Part shown: positions 23,591 through 35,131 of the stretch, piece by piece
Layout: each line of letters starts with the position of its first letter
Numbering within the stretch: the first letter of the stretch is position 1
Source of the DNA: an uncultured SAR86 cluster bacterium
Lineage (GTDB): Bacteria > Pseudomonadota > Gammaproteobacteria > Magnimaribacterales > Magnimaribacteraceae
Assembly (NCBI GenBank): GCA_902532675.1
Contig: CACAIY010000002.1
Span: 1-38,773, forward strand
Length of the DNA stretch: 38,773 nucleotides
Reading direction: 5' to 3'
The notes under the pieces: generated by a model
The model's input: only the letters and a program-made list of their open reading frames with translations
Databases searched by the model: none
What the model was told of the DNA's origin: nothing
Program-made: the position numbers and the translations under genes

Positions 23591-24571
23591 ATGGATGTTG
23601 TTAATTTTTTAAAAGATAAAACTAGAGTACCTGTAATAGGAGCTCCTTTATTTACAGTTTCTTATCCAGAACTAGTATTAGCGCAGTGTAAAGCTGGAGT
23701 GGTGGGCTCTTTTCCTGCATTAAATGCAAGACCAGAAGAAAAACTTTCAGAATGGCTTACTATGATGAAAAAGGAATTACAGGAATTCAGAAAAGAAAAC
23801 CCAGATGCAGTTATTGCACCCTACGCTGTCAATCAGATTTGCCATCATTCTAACAATAGACTAGAGCATGATATGGGTGTATGTGTAGAGCATGAAGTTC
23901 CTATAGTTATTACTAGCTTAAGAGCACCTAAATTTGTTGTTGATGCTGTGCATAGTTACGGAGGTGCTGTTATGCATGATGTGATTAATATAAGACATGC
24001 AAAAAAAGCAATAGATGAAGGAGCGGACGGCCTTATATTGGTTTGCGCTGGAGCAGGTGGTCATGCAGGGGCATTAAGCCCTTTTGCGCTAGTTAGAGAA
24101 GTAAGAGAATTTTTTGATGGACCAGTCGCTCTTTCAGGAAGTATTTCCCACGGAGCATCTGTTTTATCAGCACAAGCTATGGGTGCAGATTTTGCTTATA
24201 TTGGTACTAGGTTTATAGCTACCCAAGAAGCTAATGCTTCGCAAGGTTACAAAGATATGATTGTAGATAGTCAAGCAAATGACATTATGTATACACCAAC
24301 CTTTACAGGTGTGCATGGAAACTACCTGAAGCCAAGTGTAGTTAATGCAGGCCTTGATCCCGACAATCTACCTTATGCAGATAAACATGATATGAATTTT
24401 GGATCTTCTGGAGCAGGCGGAGATAATCAAAAGAAAGCTTGGAAAGATATATGGGGGTCTGGGCAGGGCATTGGAAATCTTCACAATGTGCCTACTGTGA
24501 AGGAAGCAGTGGACGCTTTAGTTGAGGAATATGAAGAAGCTAAGAAAGCTTTAAGCAGTAAATCGGCTTAA
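23591..24571 (+). CDS. nitronate monooxygenase-like FMN oxidoreductase (second copy)
   Basis: A 326-residue TIM-barrel flavoprotein. Marks are PVIGAPLFTVSYPELVLA at the N-terminus, CAGAGGHAG with the conserved active-site His, SGSISHGASVLSAQAMGADFAYIGTRF for FMN phosphate binding, and a YTPTFTGVHGNYLKPS segment. It belongs to the same superfamily as the gene at 14309-15448 but to a different branch (shorter, different C-terminus), so this is not a recent duplication. The substrate is unknown; nitronates, enoyl compounds or quinones are possible. It closes the operon that begins at 20659. Its TAA abuts the TAA of the convergent crotonase gene with no base between. Confidence 0.87.
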   Translation: MDVVNFLKDKTRVPVIGAPLFTVSYPELVLAQCKAGVVGSFPALNARPEEKLSEWLTMMKKELQEFRKENPDAVIAPYAVNQICHHSNNRLEHDMGVCVEHEVPIVITSLRAPKFVVDAVHSYGGAVMHDVINIRHAKKAIDEGADGLILVCAGAGGHAGALSPFALVREVREFFDGPVALSGSISHGASVLSAQAMGADFAYIGTRFIATQEANASQGYKDMIVDSQANDIMYTPTFTGVHGNYLKPSVVNAGLDPDNLPYADKHDMNFGSSGAGGDNQKKAWKDIWGSGQGIGNLHNVPTVKEAVDALVEEYEEAKKALSSKSA

Positions 24572-26301
<1,730 letters not shown>

Positions 26302-26387
26302 TTATAGCTTGGACTATCTAAATTAGGCATTCTAGATTAGAACATCTTTGAAATGATCTATATAATAAGTAAAACTTATAGTTCTTA

Positions 26388-28751
26388 GTGGTAAAAAAAT
26401 CTCAAGCAACAAAGAAACCAGTTAATCAGGCGGTTTCAGTATCCCGCATCCGTTTAAATAAACTCATCTTAGATTCTTGGTTAATTATCCAAGGTTTTTT
26501 GGGTATTTTCGTGTTACTAGCTTTATCAACCTATTCTACTAAAGATATAGGTTGGAATTCTCAGATATTTACTAGTGGTATATCAAATGAATATCAGGTA
26601 GCAAATGCTGTGGGTAATTGGGGAGCGTATGTAAGTGATTTCTTATTAACCTTTCTTGGTTATATGTCTTATATTGTAGTCTATTGGTTATTATGGCCTT
26701 TAATTAGACATTTTTTTATATCCAAGAATAGGGTTCCTTTTTCAGATATTTATACCGGCTTACTAGGTATTAAAATATTTGGCTGGATTTTAGTTGTCTT
26801 AGCTGGCTGTACTCTTTTTTCTTTAGTACTTGAACCAGGTATCAGCTTTCTTCCGGAAGAAGGTGGAGGATTAATTGGATCTAAATTATCTTCTATTTTT
26901 ATAACTCCTTTAAGCTTCGTAGGAAGTTTATTACTGTTTGCTTCTTTATTATTACTGGGTCTAACACTTTCATTGGAAGTTTCATGGGCCGCTCTAATAG
27001 CCAAGACACAACAAGCACTAATTGCTTCTGGTTCAACCTTTGGAGAAAAGGTTTCTAATTTTTTAAACGTTTTAAATGAAAAGCAACAGTTAAAAAGAGA
27101 GAAGGCAGAAAGACAAGAGAAGGTTGTAGTTCAAACTAAGGAAAAAGCAAAAGCTAAACCAGCTGAAGTTATCAGAACAAAACCGTCAGTTGAGACTAGT
27201 AAGCGCGCTGAAGTTGAAAAACAAACGGAGCTGTTTGAATACAAAGAACCTTCTCAACCTCCTAAACTTTCTTTATTAGATGAAAAGGCTCAAGAGTCAT
27301 CAGATGAAACATCTGAGAATTCCTTAAGGCAATTAGGAGAGTTAGTCGTTTCAAAACTTTCTGAATACAATATTAATGACGTGACTGTTGAATCAATACA
27401 ACCAGGCCCTGTTGTAATAAGATTAGAATTGAAATTACCCAGCGGATTAAAAGTAAATCAAATATCAAATATAAGCAAAGATCTTGCTCGTTCTTTAGCT
27501 AAAACTAGCGTCAGAATAGTTGAAGTCATTGAAGGAAGGGACACCATTGGAATAGAGGTACCTAGAGAAGATAGACAGCCTGTTCTATTAAGTGAGGTTT
27601 TATCTAGCAAAGTTTACGATGAATCTAAAAGCCCCATAACTGTAGCATTAGGAAAAGATATAAGCGGAGAAGCAGTGGTGGCAGACTTATCTTCGATGCC
27701 GCATTTACTAGTCGCTGGCACAACTGGTTCAGGAAAGTCAGTAGCTATTAATTCAATGTTAATAAGTATCTTATACAAGGCTAGCCCAGAACAAGTTCGG
27801 TTAATTCTGATTGATCCAAAGATGCTTGAATTATCAGTTTATGAAGACATCCCTCATTTGTTAGCACCAGTTATTACCGACATGAAGGAAGCTTCTAGCG
27901 GGTTAAGATGGTGCGTAAATGAAATGGAAAGAAGGTATAAATTAATGGCTCATCTAGGAGTTAGGAATTTAAATGGATATAACAAGAAAGTAGCAGATGC
28001 TAATTCTTCTGGATCTCCTGTTAAAGACCCTACGTGGAAAATAAATGAAGCTGAAGAAGGAGAAGAAGCTCCTAATTTAGAAGAGCTTCCGTTAATAGTA
28101 TTAGCGGTAGACGAGTTAGCAGACTTAATGATGGTTGTGGGCAAGACTGCAGAGCAATTAATTGCAAGAATAGCTCAAAAGGCCAGAGCCGCTGGAATAC
28201 ATATGCTTCTTGCTACACAAAGACCATCTGTTGATGTAATCACAGGTTTAATAAAAGCCAACATATCATCGCGAGTTGCTTTCCAAGTGGCTTCAAAAAT
28301 GGATTCAAGGGTTATTTTAGATCAAGGTGGTGCGGAACAATTATTAGGTAAAGGAGATATGTTGTATTTAGCTCCAGGCACTTCAATTCCTCAAAGAGTA
28401 CATGGAGCTTTTGTGGGAGATGATGAAGTCCAGAGGGTTGCAGATGATTGGCGTCAAAGAGGTAAGGCAGAGTATTTAGAAGAAGTTACTCAAGAAAGTG
28501 CTGTGGTTGGCATGCCCGGAATATCGACAGATGAAGACGACGATGGAGAGAAAGATGAGTTATATGACGAAGCGGTTGCATTCGTTGCTCAATCTAGAAG
28601 AGCTTCAATCTCTGCAGTACAAAGAAGGTTAAGGGTAGGTTATAACAGAGCTGCAAGAATAATAGAGACTATGGAGGAGGCAGGTATCGTAAGTCCTATG
28701 GCCACAAATGGAAATAGAGAGGTTTTAGTACCGCCACCACCTGAGGATTAA
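26388..28751 (+). CDS. ftsK: DNA translocase FtsK
   Basis: A 787-residue protein from a GTG start. Residues about 25-205 hold four or five membrane helices, residues about 205-310 a short charged linker rich in Lys and Glu, and then come the alpha/beta motor domains and the C-terminal winged-helix gamma domain. Walker A is GTTGSGKS with Lys450, Walker B lies in [15 protein letters not shown], and [20 protein letters not shown] is the family core. The gamma domain is [24 protein letters not shown]. It pumps chromosomal DNA at the division septum and activates XerCD recombination at dif. The linker is much shorter than in E. coli FtsK (1,329 residues), as in other streamlined genomes. A TATAAT at 26361-26366 may be its -10 box. 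Confidence 0.96.
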   Translation: MVKKSQATKKPVNQAVSVSRIRLNKLILDSWLIIQGFLGIFVLLALSTYSTKDIGWNSQIFTSGISNEYQVANAVGNWGAYVSDFLLTFLGYMSYIVVYWLLWPLIRHFFISKNRVPFSDIYTGLLGIKIFGWILVVLAGCTLFSLVLEPGISFLPEEGGGLIGSKLSSIFITPLSFVGSLLLFASLLLLGLTLSLEVSWAALIAKTQQALIASGSTFGEKVSNFLNVLNEKQQLKREKAERQEKVVVQTKEKAKAKPAEVIRTKPSVETSKRAEVEKQTELFEYKEPSQPPKLSLLDEKAQESSDETSENSLRQLGELVVSKLSEYNINDVTVESIQPGPVVIRLELKLPSGLKVNQISNISKDLARSLAKTSVRIVEVIEGRDTIGIEVPREDRQPVLLSEVLSSKVYDESKSPITVALGKDISGEAVVADLSSMPHLLVAGTTGSGKSVAINSMLISILYKASPEQVRLILIDPKMLELSVYEDIPHLLAPVITDMKEASSGLRWCVNEMERRYKLMAHLGVRNLNGYNKKVADANSSGSPVKDPTWKINEAEEGEEAPNLEELPLIVLAVDELADLMMVVGKTAEQLIARIAQKARAAGIHMLLATQRPSVDVITGLIKANISSRVAFQVASKMDSRVILDQGGAEQLLGKGDMLYLAPGTSIPQRVHGAFVGDDEVQRVADDWRQRGKAEYLEEVTQESAVVGMPGISTDEDDDGEKDELYDEAVAFVAQSRRASISAVQRRLRVGYNRAARIIETMEEAGIVSPMATNGNREVLVPPPPED

Positions 28752-28752
28752 T

Positions 28753-29913
28753 TTGAAATCCCTTCTTCTTTCATTACTACTATTTTCATGTCTTATCTTC
28801 CCAGAAGACAATATAGTTCTAGTTATTTCGATGGATGGTTTAAGGCATGATTACCCTGAGAAATCTGAATCAGGGGGATTTAGCTTTATGGCCTCAAAAG
28901 GAGTTAAGGCCAAATCATTAATACCCGTGTACCAATCAACTACTTTTCCTACGCATGTATCTATGGCAACAGGCGTATACCCTAATACTCACGGAATTAT
29001 GCATAACTCTTTTTATGATAGGCAGAAAGGTTCTTATAGCTACAGTCCAGAAGCTAATTGGATTGAGTCAAAACCTATTTGGGCTTATCTAGAAGAAAAG
29101 GGCATTAAAACGGCAACCTATTTTTGGGTTGGATCTGAAACTGATTGGAATGGTATTGAGATTAGTTATAGCAAATTTCCTTTTAGTAATAGTGTTTCAG
29201 AAGAAACTAAAATTCAGCAAATTCTAGACTGGTTATCTTTACCTGATAACGAACGACCTAGATTAATAATGTCTTGGTGGCATGGCATAGATTCTACTGC
29301 ACATAAATATGGAATGAGTGATAAAAGAGTTTCACAAAAGTTTATAGAACAGGACCGGCATTTATTGGACCTTATCAATAAAATAGAAGAGAAAGGCTTT
29401 TGGGAAGATTTAACATTGATAGTAGTTAGTGATCACGGTATGACTGATATATCAAATCTGATAAACATTAATGAGCTACTAAAAAAAGGAAAAGTAAATA
29501 CTAAGATTTCTTTAGGCCCGGCTGTAGGCCATATTTTTTTAGAAAATAAAAATGATATTTTAAAAGCTGTACAAACTTTAAAGCAAAATAAGTTTTTAAA
29601 AGTAAAAAGAAAGAATGAAATAGATGCATCTTTAAATTTAATACATCCAACAAGAACTGGAGACATTGTTATTCTTACAGAAAGCCCGAACATGTTAGTT
29701 TCGCGTAAAAATAACAATCCCCCCATAGGGATGCATGGTTACAATCCTGAAAAAAATAAAGACATGGAAGGGGTTTTTCTGGCATATGGAAATAAAATTA
29801 AACAAAAGAAGATAAGTAAAGTTAGGCAAGTAGATGTTGCTCCCACTATATTAAGTTTATTAGATGTAGAAATTCCTAAATACATGGAAGGAAATAAGAT
29901 AAAACTAAACTAA
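28753..29913 (+). CDS. exported type I phosphodiesterase / NPP-family hydrolase
   Basis: A 386-residue alkaline-phosphatase-superfamily enzyme from a TTG start one base after the ftsK stop. Residues 2-12 are a short hydrophobic signal ending in LLFSC, which could be a lipobox (Cys13) or an ordinary signal. Metal and catalytic marks are VISMDGLRHD, nucleophile Thr64 in STTFPTHVSMATG, WHGIDSTAHKYG, VVSDHGMTD and GMHGYNPE. NPP enzymes cleave nucleotide pyrophosphates or phosphodiester lipids outside the cytoplasm, giving nucleosides, phosphate or choline for uptake. The insertion between ftsK and lolA is not part of the usual gammaproteobacterial order. Confidence 0.87.
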   Translation: MKSLLLSLLLFSCLIFPEDNIVLVISMDGLRHDYPEKSESGGFSFMASKGVKAKSLIPVYQSTTFPTHVSMATGVYPNTHGIMHNSFYDRQKGSYSYSPEANWIESKPIWAYLEEKGIKTATYFWVGSETDWNGIEISYSKFPFSNSVSEETKIQQILDWLSLPDNERPRLIMSWWHGIDSTAHKYGMSDKRVSQKFIEQDRHLLDLINKIEEKGFWEDLTLIVVSDHGMTDISNLININELLKKGKVNTKISLGPAVGHIFLENKNDILKAVQTLKQNKFLKVKRKNEIDASLNLIHPTRTGDIVILTESPNMLVSRKNNNPPIGMHGYNPEKNKDMEGVFLAYGNKIKQKKISKVRQVDVAPTILSLLDVEIPKYMEGNKIKLN

Positions 29914-29914
29914 G

Positions 29915-30527
29915 ATGAAGAAGTTATTTTTTAACTGTTTTGCTTTGCTTTTTTTTAACCCCATTCATGCAGATGACATCAATGCATCTAATTTCTTAGA
30001 GTTTTTTAAGTGAAAAAAATTATTTCTCTTCAAATTTTATACAAACTACTTTTAAAGATGATAAGGAAAGAAAAATTCTAGGAGATATAAAAGCCAATAG
30101 AAGAGGAATGTTTAAAATAACTTATCAAGAGCCTTTAAATGAAATTATTTCTTCTAACGGATATCAGCTTTACAGGTTAGATTTAGAGATTGAGCAGTTA
30201 GATATCACGGAAATAGACGCAACTTTTTCTGAAAGTCCTATTGGTATCTTTAGTTCAAATAAAGAAGAACTAGAAGATATATTTATAGCAAAAGAATGTT
30301 TAACTGATCAAGAAATTGTAACTTGTGTTTTAGAACCAAAGTCTGATGAAAGTTTCCTCAAGCGCGTTTCCATCAAATTAATTAAAGATGAACTTAGTTC
30401 ATTAATCTACATTGATTCTTTTGGACAGGAAGTAGTCTTGGATTTCACTTTAGTAAGCTGGGGTAAAATCTCAGATAAAGCTTTTATGATTGAAATTCCT
30501 GAAGGAATAGATGTCGTTAATCACTAA
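29915..30527 (+). CDS. lolA: outer-membrane lipoprotein carrier protein LolA, interrupted by a one-base frameshift
   Basis: The start at 29915 gives a Sec signal (residues 1-19, ending IHA) and then INASNFLEFFK before a TGA at 30011. The frame that continues upstream of 30108 reads SEKNYFSSNFIQTTF and then KANRRGMFKITYQEP, a typical LolA start, and runs to 30527. Dropping one T from the T6 run at 30002-30007 joins both parts into a 203-residue protein, the same length as E. coli LolA precursor. LolA carries lipoproteins across the periplasm and is normally essential. The break is therefore probably a sequencing or assembly error, or else is corrected by slippage; true gene loss is least likely. 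An annotation restricted to one frame would show only 30108-30527. Position between ftsK and serS is the conserved location. Confidence 0.85.
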
Positions 30528-30548
30528 AATTCTTTAAACTTACAATCT

Positions 30549-31823
30549 ATGTTGGATTTAAAAAAATTAAAAAAAGATCCTAAGTCTGTAGTCGACAACC
30601 TAAAGAAAAGAGGGTTTAAACTTGATTTGGATAAATGGGAAAAATTAGAAGCTTTGAGGAAGTCCTTACAGTCTGATACAGAAAATATGCAAGCTGAACT
30701 AAATGAAATCTCAAAAGAAATTGGAATCCATAAAAAGGATGGTACTGATTCATCTAAATTAGAAAAGAAAGCAGGTGAAATAACTTTAAAGATTAAATCA
30801 CAATCTAAAGATTTAAGCCCCATTTTAGAAGATTTAGATAACTTTGTTTCCTCTATACCAAATTTAATAGATGAGGATGTACCGGAAGGCAAGGATGAAG
30901 AAGATAATCTAGAATTGAGAACTTCAGGCAATCCAAGAAATTTTAATTTTACTCCTAAAGATCATTTAGAACTCGGATCGCAACTTGGCGGTATAGATAT
31001 GGAATCAGGAGTGAAAATAACTGGAGCAAGGTTTGTTGTGCTTAATGGTGACTTAGCAAGACTTCAAAGATCTCTCATTAATTTTATGATTGATATTCAC
31101 ACCAAAGAGCATAGTTATGAAGAGGTCTATGTTCCCTATGTGGTTAATTCTGAATCCTTATTTGGAACTGGTCAATTACCTAAATTTGAAGAAGATCTTT
31201 TCAAGCTTCAAGGAAAAGAAAACTTTTATTTAGCATCAACAGCGGAAGTGCCAGTTACAAATTTATTTAGAGATAAAATTCTTGATTCTAAATCTTTACC
31301 AGCTAAATTCGCTTGCCACACCCCTTGTTTTAGAAGTGAGGCAGGTAGTTATGGACTTGATACTAAAGGAATCATGAGATTGCATCAGTTTGAGAAAGTT
31401 GAATTAGTGCAAGCAGTAGAAGACAAAGACTCTGACACTGCACTTGAAGAGCTAACGGGGCATGCAGAAGAGATATTAAAAAGATTAGAACTTCCTTATA
31501 GAGTTGTTACTCTGTGTTCAGGGGACATAGGGTTTTCTGCTGCTAAAACTTATGACATTGAAGTTTGGATCCCTTCTCAGAATAAATATAGAGAAATTTC
31601 TTCGTGCTCTAATTTTCGTGACTTTCAAGCAAGAAGAATGAAAGCCAGGTGGAAAAATCCTTCTTCTAATAAAACCGAACTATTACATACCTTAAATGGC
31701 TCTGGGCTTGCTCTTAGTAGAACGGTCCTTGCTATTATGGAAAATTTCCAACAAAAAGATGGCTCTATAGCTATTCCTGAAGTCCTTAGAGACTACTTTG
31801 GGTCTAATAAAATCCCTTCTTAA
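30549..31823 (+). CDS. serS: serine-tRNA ligase
   Basis: A 424-residue class II aminoacyl-tRNA synthetase of normal length. Residues about 28-100 are the N-terminal coiled-coil arm that grips the long variable arm of tRNA-Ser. Motif 2 is CFRSEAGSYGLDTKGIMRLHQF, and motif 3 is LNGSGLALSRTVLAIMENFQ. The STAEVPVTNLF segment and SSCSNFRDFQARRM line the serine and ATP site. It charges tRNA-Ser and also primes selenocysteine tRNA where present. It lies 21 bases after lolA. The rarA gene often found between lolA and serS in gammaproteobacteria is absent here. Confidence 0.97.
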   Translation: MLDLKKLKKDPKSVVDNLKKRGFKLDLDKWEKLEALRKSLQSDTENMQAELNEISKEIGIHKKDGTDSSKLEKKAGEITLKIKSQSKDLSPILEDLDNFVSSIPNLIDEDVPEGKDEEDNLELRTSGNPRNFNFTPKDHLELGSQLGGIDMESGVKITGARFVVLNGDLARLQRSLINFMIDIHTKEHSYEEVYVPYVVNSESLFGTGQLPKFEEDLFKLQGKENFYLASTAEVPVTNLFRDKILDSKSLPAKFACHTPCFRSEAGSYGLDTKGIMRLHQFEKVELVQAVEDKDSDTALEELTGHAEEILKRLELPYRVVTLCSGDIGFSAAKTYDIEVWIPSQNKYREISSCSNFRDFQARRMKARWKNPSSNKTELLHTLNGSGLALSRTVLAIMENFQQKDGSIAIPEVLRDYFGSNKIPS

Positions 31824-31895
31824 TTTTTTGATTTCTTAGAAACTTAATTGTCACTTATTTTTAACACAATTTTTTGTTTTATTAGTCTTATATGG

Positions 31896-31904
31896 TGATA
31901 GAAT
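31896..31904 (+). promoter_or_regulatory. possible extended -10 promoter for the TonB-dependent receptor
   Basis: TGA followed by TAGAAT matches an extended -10 element 42 bases before the ATG at 31947. TTGTTT lies upstream with a 19-base gap, longer than ideal for a -35. The rest of the 123-base gap after serS is AT-rich, without an ORF or hairpin terminator that I can see. Confidence 0.35.
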
Positions 31905-31946
31905 ATTCTTAACCATGTGTCTAAATAATTTTTTTGGGGTTCAATA

Positions 31947-34900
31947 ATGAAAACAATCAAAAAACAGATAATTTTCTTATTTTCAGTTGCACTTTTCAGT
32001 TTACCTTTTTATTCGGATGTTGATACAACGTCTGGTATGAGAGGAAGTGTTAATGTTGGTGGAGCAACGGTAGTTGCTGAACATACACCAACAGGCATTA
32101 CTAAGACTACAACAGCTGGAAGTTCAGGAAGTTTTTCTTTATCTTTTTTACCAATAGGTGGTCCTTATACTGTTAAAGTCTCAGCTCCTGGATACGATTC
32201 TGAATCCATAGATGGACTTTATCTGTCTCTTGGCGACCCTTTAAGTTTTGGAGTTACTCTAACAAGTAGCTCTCAAGCCGATGAAATAATAGTAACCGCT
32301 AAACCCGCATCAGCCTTCAAGATGGGAACAAGTACTCTCATGACGAGAGCTGATATGGATGCTGTTCCAACTATAAACAGGTCAGTGGCCGATTTTGCAA
32401 AAATGGATCCTCGTGTGTCTGTTAATGGCGGAGTAGGCAGAGATGCTGAAATTAGTGTAATGGGGGCTAATACTAGATTTAATGACTTTACAATTGATGG
32501 AGTTAGTTTTAACGACCCATTCGGACTAAATGACAATGGCTTCGGAACTATGAGAAACCCTGTCAGTATGGATTTTGTTGATCAGATCTCAATAGACATA
32601 ACCCCTTTTGACGTATCAAGAGGAAATACAACAGGTGGTTCAATAGCTGTTGCGACTAAATCAGGTTCTAATGATTTTCATGCTTCGGCTTTTTACCAAA
32701 AAAGAGATGAAGGAAATGTTGGTGACTACGAAGATCAACCTTTTCCTGTCTTTGAAGATGAAGTTAAGGCCTTCACTGCATCAGGTCCAATTATCAAAGA
32801 TAAACTTTTCTTCTTTGTTGGATACGAAGAAAATGAAAAATCTCTTCCTGGTCTTTATGGAACAAAAGATAGCGGAGCTCAGAATCCAGCAAGTGTTGTA
32901 ACAACAGCTTTAGCTGAAGAAATACGTCAATTCACTATTGCTAACTACGGAGGATATGATGCTGGTTACGTTAATTTAGTAACCTTCCCAGAAACTCATG
33001 AAGAATGGACTGTTAAATTAGACGCTGTACTTAGTGATGATCACAGAGCAACACTAAATGTTTCTCACTCAGAAGATCTAACTCCTCAAAGATACAACAA
33101 TTGGTCTAGAGTTGTATTCAGTAATAACTGGTATTACAAACCACCAGAAATTGATAGAGCTTCTTTTACTCTTTACAGTGATTGGTCTGATAGATTATCT
33201 ACAAAATTTAAGTATACATCATACGAGATGGAGGAAGATGATGCTTCTTATGGAGATGACTTCTTCCCAGAAATGAATATTACTGTAAGAGATCCTGATA
33301 CAGGAGATAGGGATAATGTATTCCTTGGTGGTGATAGGTATAGAGGCGCTAACTTAATCAATGTAGAGAGTGAATTCTTAACACTTAAAGCTGATTACAA
33401 TATGGATGATCATGTTTATACGATTGGATATGAAAGAGATGATTCTGATGTTGTTAACCTATTTATAGCTAGGTATAACGCTGAAGTTAGATTTAATAGC
33501 TTCGATGATTATAAAATTGGTAAATGGAGTCGTTTAAGAATACACGAACCTTATGCTGGTCATAATGCAGTACAAAGTATGGCTGCAGACTTTGAAGTTG
33601 AAAAGCAGTCTATGTACATTCAAGACAGATGGTTTGTTAACAGCGATCTTACTGTTCAATATGGAGTTAGGTATGATTCTGTATTAACCCCAATGGCTCC
33701 TGATACAAACGTTAATTTTGTAAAAGAATATGGATTCTCTAATGCATCAAAGTTTGATTTTGAAGTATTGCAACCAAGATTCTCTTTCAACATGAATGTT
33801 TCGGAATCCTTGTTTGGTAATAGTGATAGAGTTGTAGCTGCGACACTAAGAGGTGGACGAGGCCTATTCATGGGTAGAATACCTCGAGTTTGGTATGGTA
33901 ATGCTTACTCTAGAACAGGTGCTACAGGAGATTACAGAGGTTGGTTCTCTTTTGATGAGACTGCAAGTAACTTCCCAGGATATATGCCTGTTGGAAGTGA
34001 CCCAACAGCATTCTGGCTAACTCCTCCTTCTAAATATGTTGTTCCTGATGGAAGCAACCCTTACGGAGTAGCTCAAAGTACTGATCCTGAATTTGAAGCA
34101 CCTTCATCTTGGAGAACAAGTTTAGCTTTAGACATGATTACTCAAGGTGGATGGGATATAACTCTAGAGTATAACCTTGATCAAGTTAGGCAAGCAGTGT
34201 TCTTTAGAGACCTAGGTTACTACAAGAAAACTACTCTAGCTGATGGTAGAGGTGTTTACGGTGGTAGAGGCGATTACAACCTAACCAACACTAGTGAAGG
34301 TACTACTGAAGCTTGGACGATTTCTACTTTTAAAGAATTTGGAGATGTTAAGTGGTACGCCGGTTATACGAACATGAGAGCCACAGATATTTTTGAACTA
34401 ACTAGTGCTCAAAGTGAAAGTTCATATGGAAGATCTGTTAGAGCAGATGGTGAAAACGTTACAGCTCAACGATCCAATTTTATGGTTGAGCATAAATTAA
34501 TTTCTACATTGGATTACACCACTCAATTGATTGGCGAGAACGACACAAGGTTCTCTCTGGTGTATGTAAGAAAGTCAGGTGAGCCATATAGTGTTACATT
34601 TGATGGGTATGATGATGCTTTTGCTAACAGCAGAAGTGATGGCGGATATGATGCTGCTTACATTCCTTCTGGTGCAAATGATCCTAACGTAGTTTTTGCT
34701 AGTGATGCTGTAGCTAGTGCTGTAATGGCTCATGTTAATAGCACTGGCCTTTCACAATACAAAGGTGGAATAGCTCCAAGAAATGCTTTCAATAGTCCTT
34801 GGAATTCATCTCTAGATTTAAGAATTACTCAAGATATAGATACAGGAATTGGAAAAGTTATCCTTTATCTAGATGTAACGAATATTCTTAATTTATTGAA

Positions 34901-35090
34901 TGAAGATAAAGGAATTATCAGAGAGTACAGTAACAGAAGCAGGCAGATCATACTTGATGAGGATAATCCTTATGATTCACAAGGAAGATTTAATATCGTG
35001 GGTGTAGATCCTGATGATGGATTGTACGTTTACAATAAAGATGGTCAGTCTTCTTATCAGTGGAATTTAGGATTTAAATACGAATTCTAA
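31947..35090 (+). CDS. Oar-like TonB-dependent outer-membrane receptor
   Basis: A 1,047-residue outer-membrane transporter. Residues 1-24 are a signal peptide. Residues about 28-108 are a carboxypeptidase-regulatory-like beta-sandwich (GSFSLSFLPIGGPYTVKVSAPGY). A TonB-box-like DEIIVTA lies at residues 112-118, followed by the plug (DFTIDGVSFNDPFGLN, TTGGSIAVATKSGSNDFH) and a long 22-strand-type barrel ending in an aromatic strand (YQWNLGFKYEF). The layout is that of Oar-like receptors, which import large or complex substrates such as peptides or glycans; the substrate cannot be read. No SusD-like partner or TonB/ExbBD gene is nearby. It appears to be a single-gene unit with its own leader and a strong terminator. 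Confidence 0.92.
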   Translation: MKTIKKQIIFLFSVALFSLPFYSDVDTTSGMRGSVNVGGATVVAEHTPTGITKTTTAGSSGSFSLSFLPIGGPYTVKVSAPGYDSESIDGLYLSLGDPLSFGVTLTSSSQADEIIVTAKPASAFKMGTSTLMTRADMDAVPTINRSVADFAKMDPRVSVNGGVGRDAEISVMGANTRFNDFTIDGVSFNDPFGLNDNGFGTMRNPVSMDFVDQISIDITPFDVSRGNTTGGSIAVATKSGSNDFHASAFYQKRDEGNVGDYEDQPFPVFEDEVKAFTASGPIIKDKLFFFVGYEENEKSLPGLYGTKDSGAQNPASVVTTALAEEIRQFTIANYGGYDAGYVNLVTFPETHEEWTVKLDAVLSDDHRATLNVSHSEDLTPQRYNNWSRVVFSNNWYYKPPEIDRASFTLYSDWSDRLSTKFKYTSYEMEEDDASYGDDFFPEMNITVRDPDTGDRDNVFLGGDRYRGANLINVESEFLTLKADYNMDDHVYTIGYERDDSDVVNLFIARYNAEVRFNSFDDYKIGKWSRLRIHEPYAGHNAVQSMAADFEVEKQSMYIQDRWFVNSDLTVQYGVRYDSVLTPMAPDTNVNFVKEYGFSNASKFDFEVLQPRFSFNMNVSESLFGNSDRVVAATLRGGRGLFMGRIPRVWYGNAYSRTGATGDYRGWFSFDETASNFPGYMPVGSDPTAFWLTPPSKYVVPDGSNPYGVAQSTDPEFEAPSSWRTSLALDMITQGGWDITLEYNLDQVRQAVFFRDLGYYKKTTLADGRGVYGGRGDYNLTNTSEGTTEAWTISTFKEFGDVKWYAGYTNMRATDIFELTSAQSESSYGRSVRADGENVTAQRSNFMVEHKLISTLDYTTQLIGENDTRFSLVYVRKSGEPYSVTFDGYDDAFANSRSDGGYDAAYIPSGANDPNVVFASDAVASAVMAHVNSTGLSQYKGGIAPRNAFNSPWNSSLDLRITQDIDTGIGKVILYLDVTNILNLLNEDKGIIREYSNRSRQIILDEDNPYDSQGRFNIVGVDPDDGLYVYNKDGQSSYQWNLGFKYEF

Positions 35091-35103
35091 TTCTATTAAA
35101 TAT

Positions 35104-35131
35104 AAAAAACGCCACTTATGTGGCGTTTTTT
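35104..35131. terminator. bidirectional intrinsic terminator between convergent genes
   Basis: A perfect 12-bp stem (AAAAAACGCCAC paired with GTGGCGTTTTTT) with a TTAT loop. The A tract on one side and T tract on the other make it work in both directions. It ends transcription of the receptor gene from the left and of the PfkB kinase gene from the right. Its right edge overlaps the kinase stop codon (35130-35132). Confidence 0.93.

Noticed and set aside
30108-30527. A free-standing 139-residue protein of unknown function
   Set aside because: Its sequence and the codons before its first Met match the body of LolA; it is the downstream part of the frameshifted gene.
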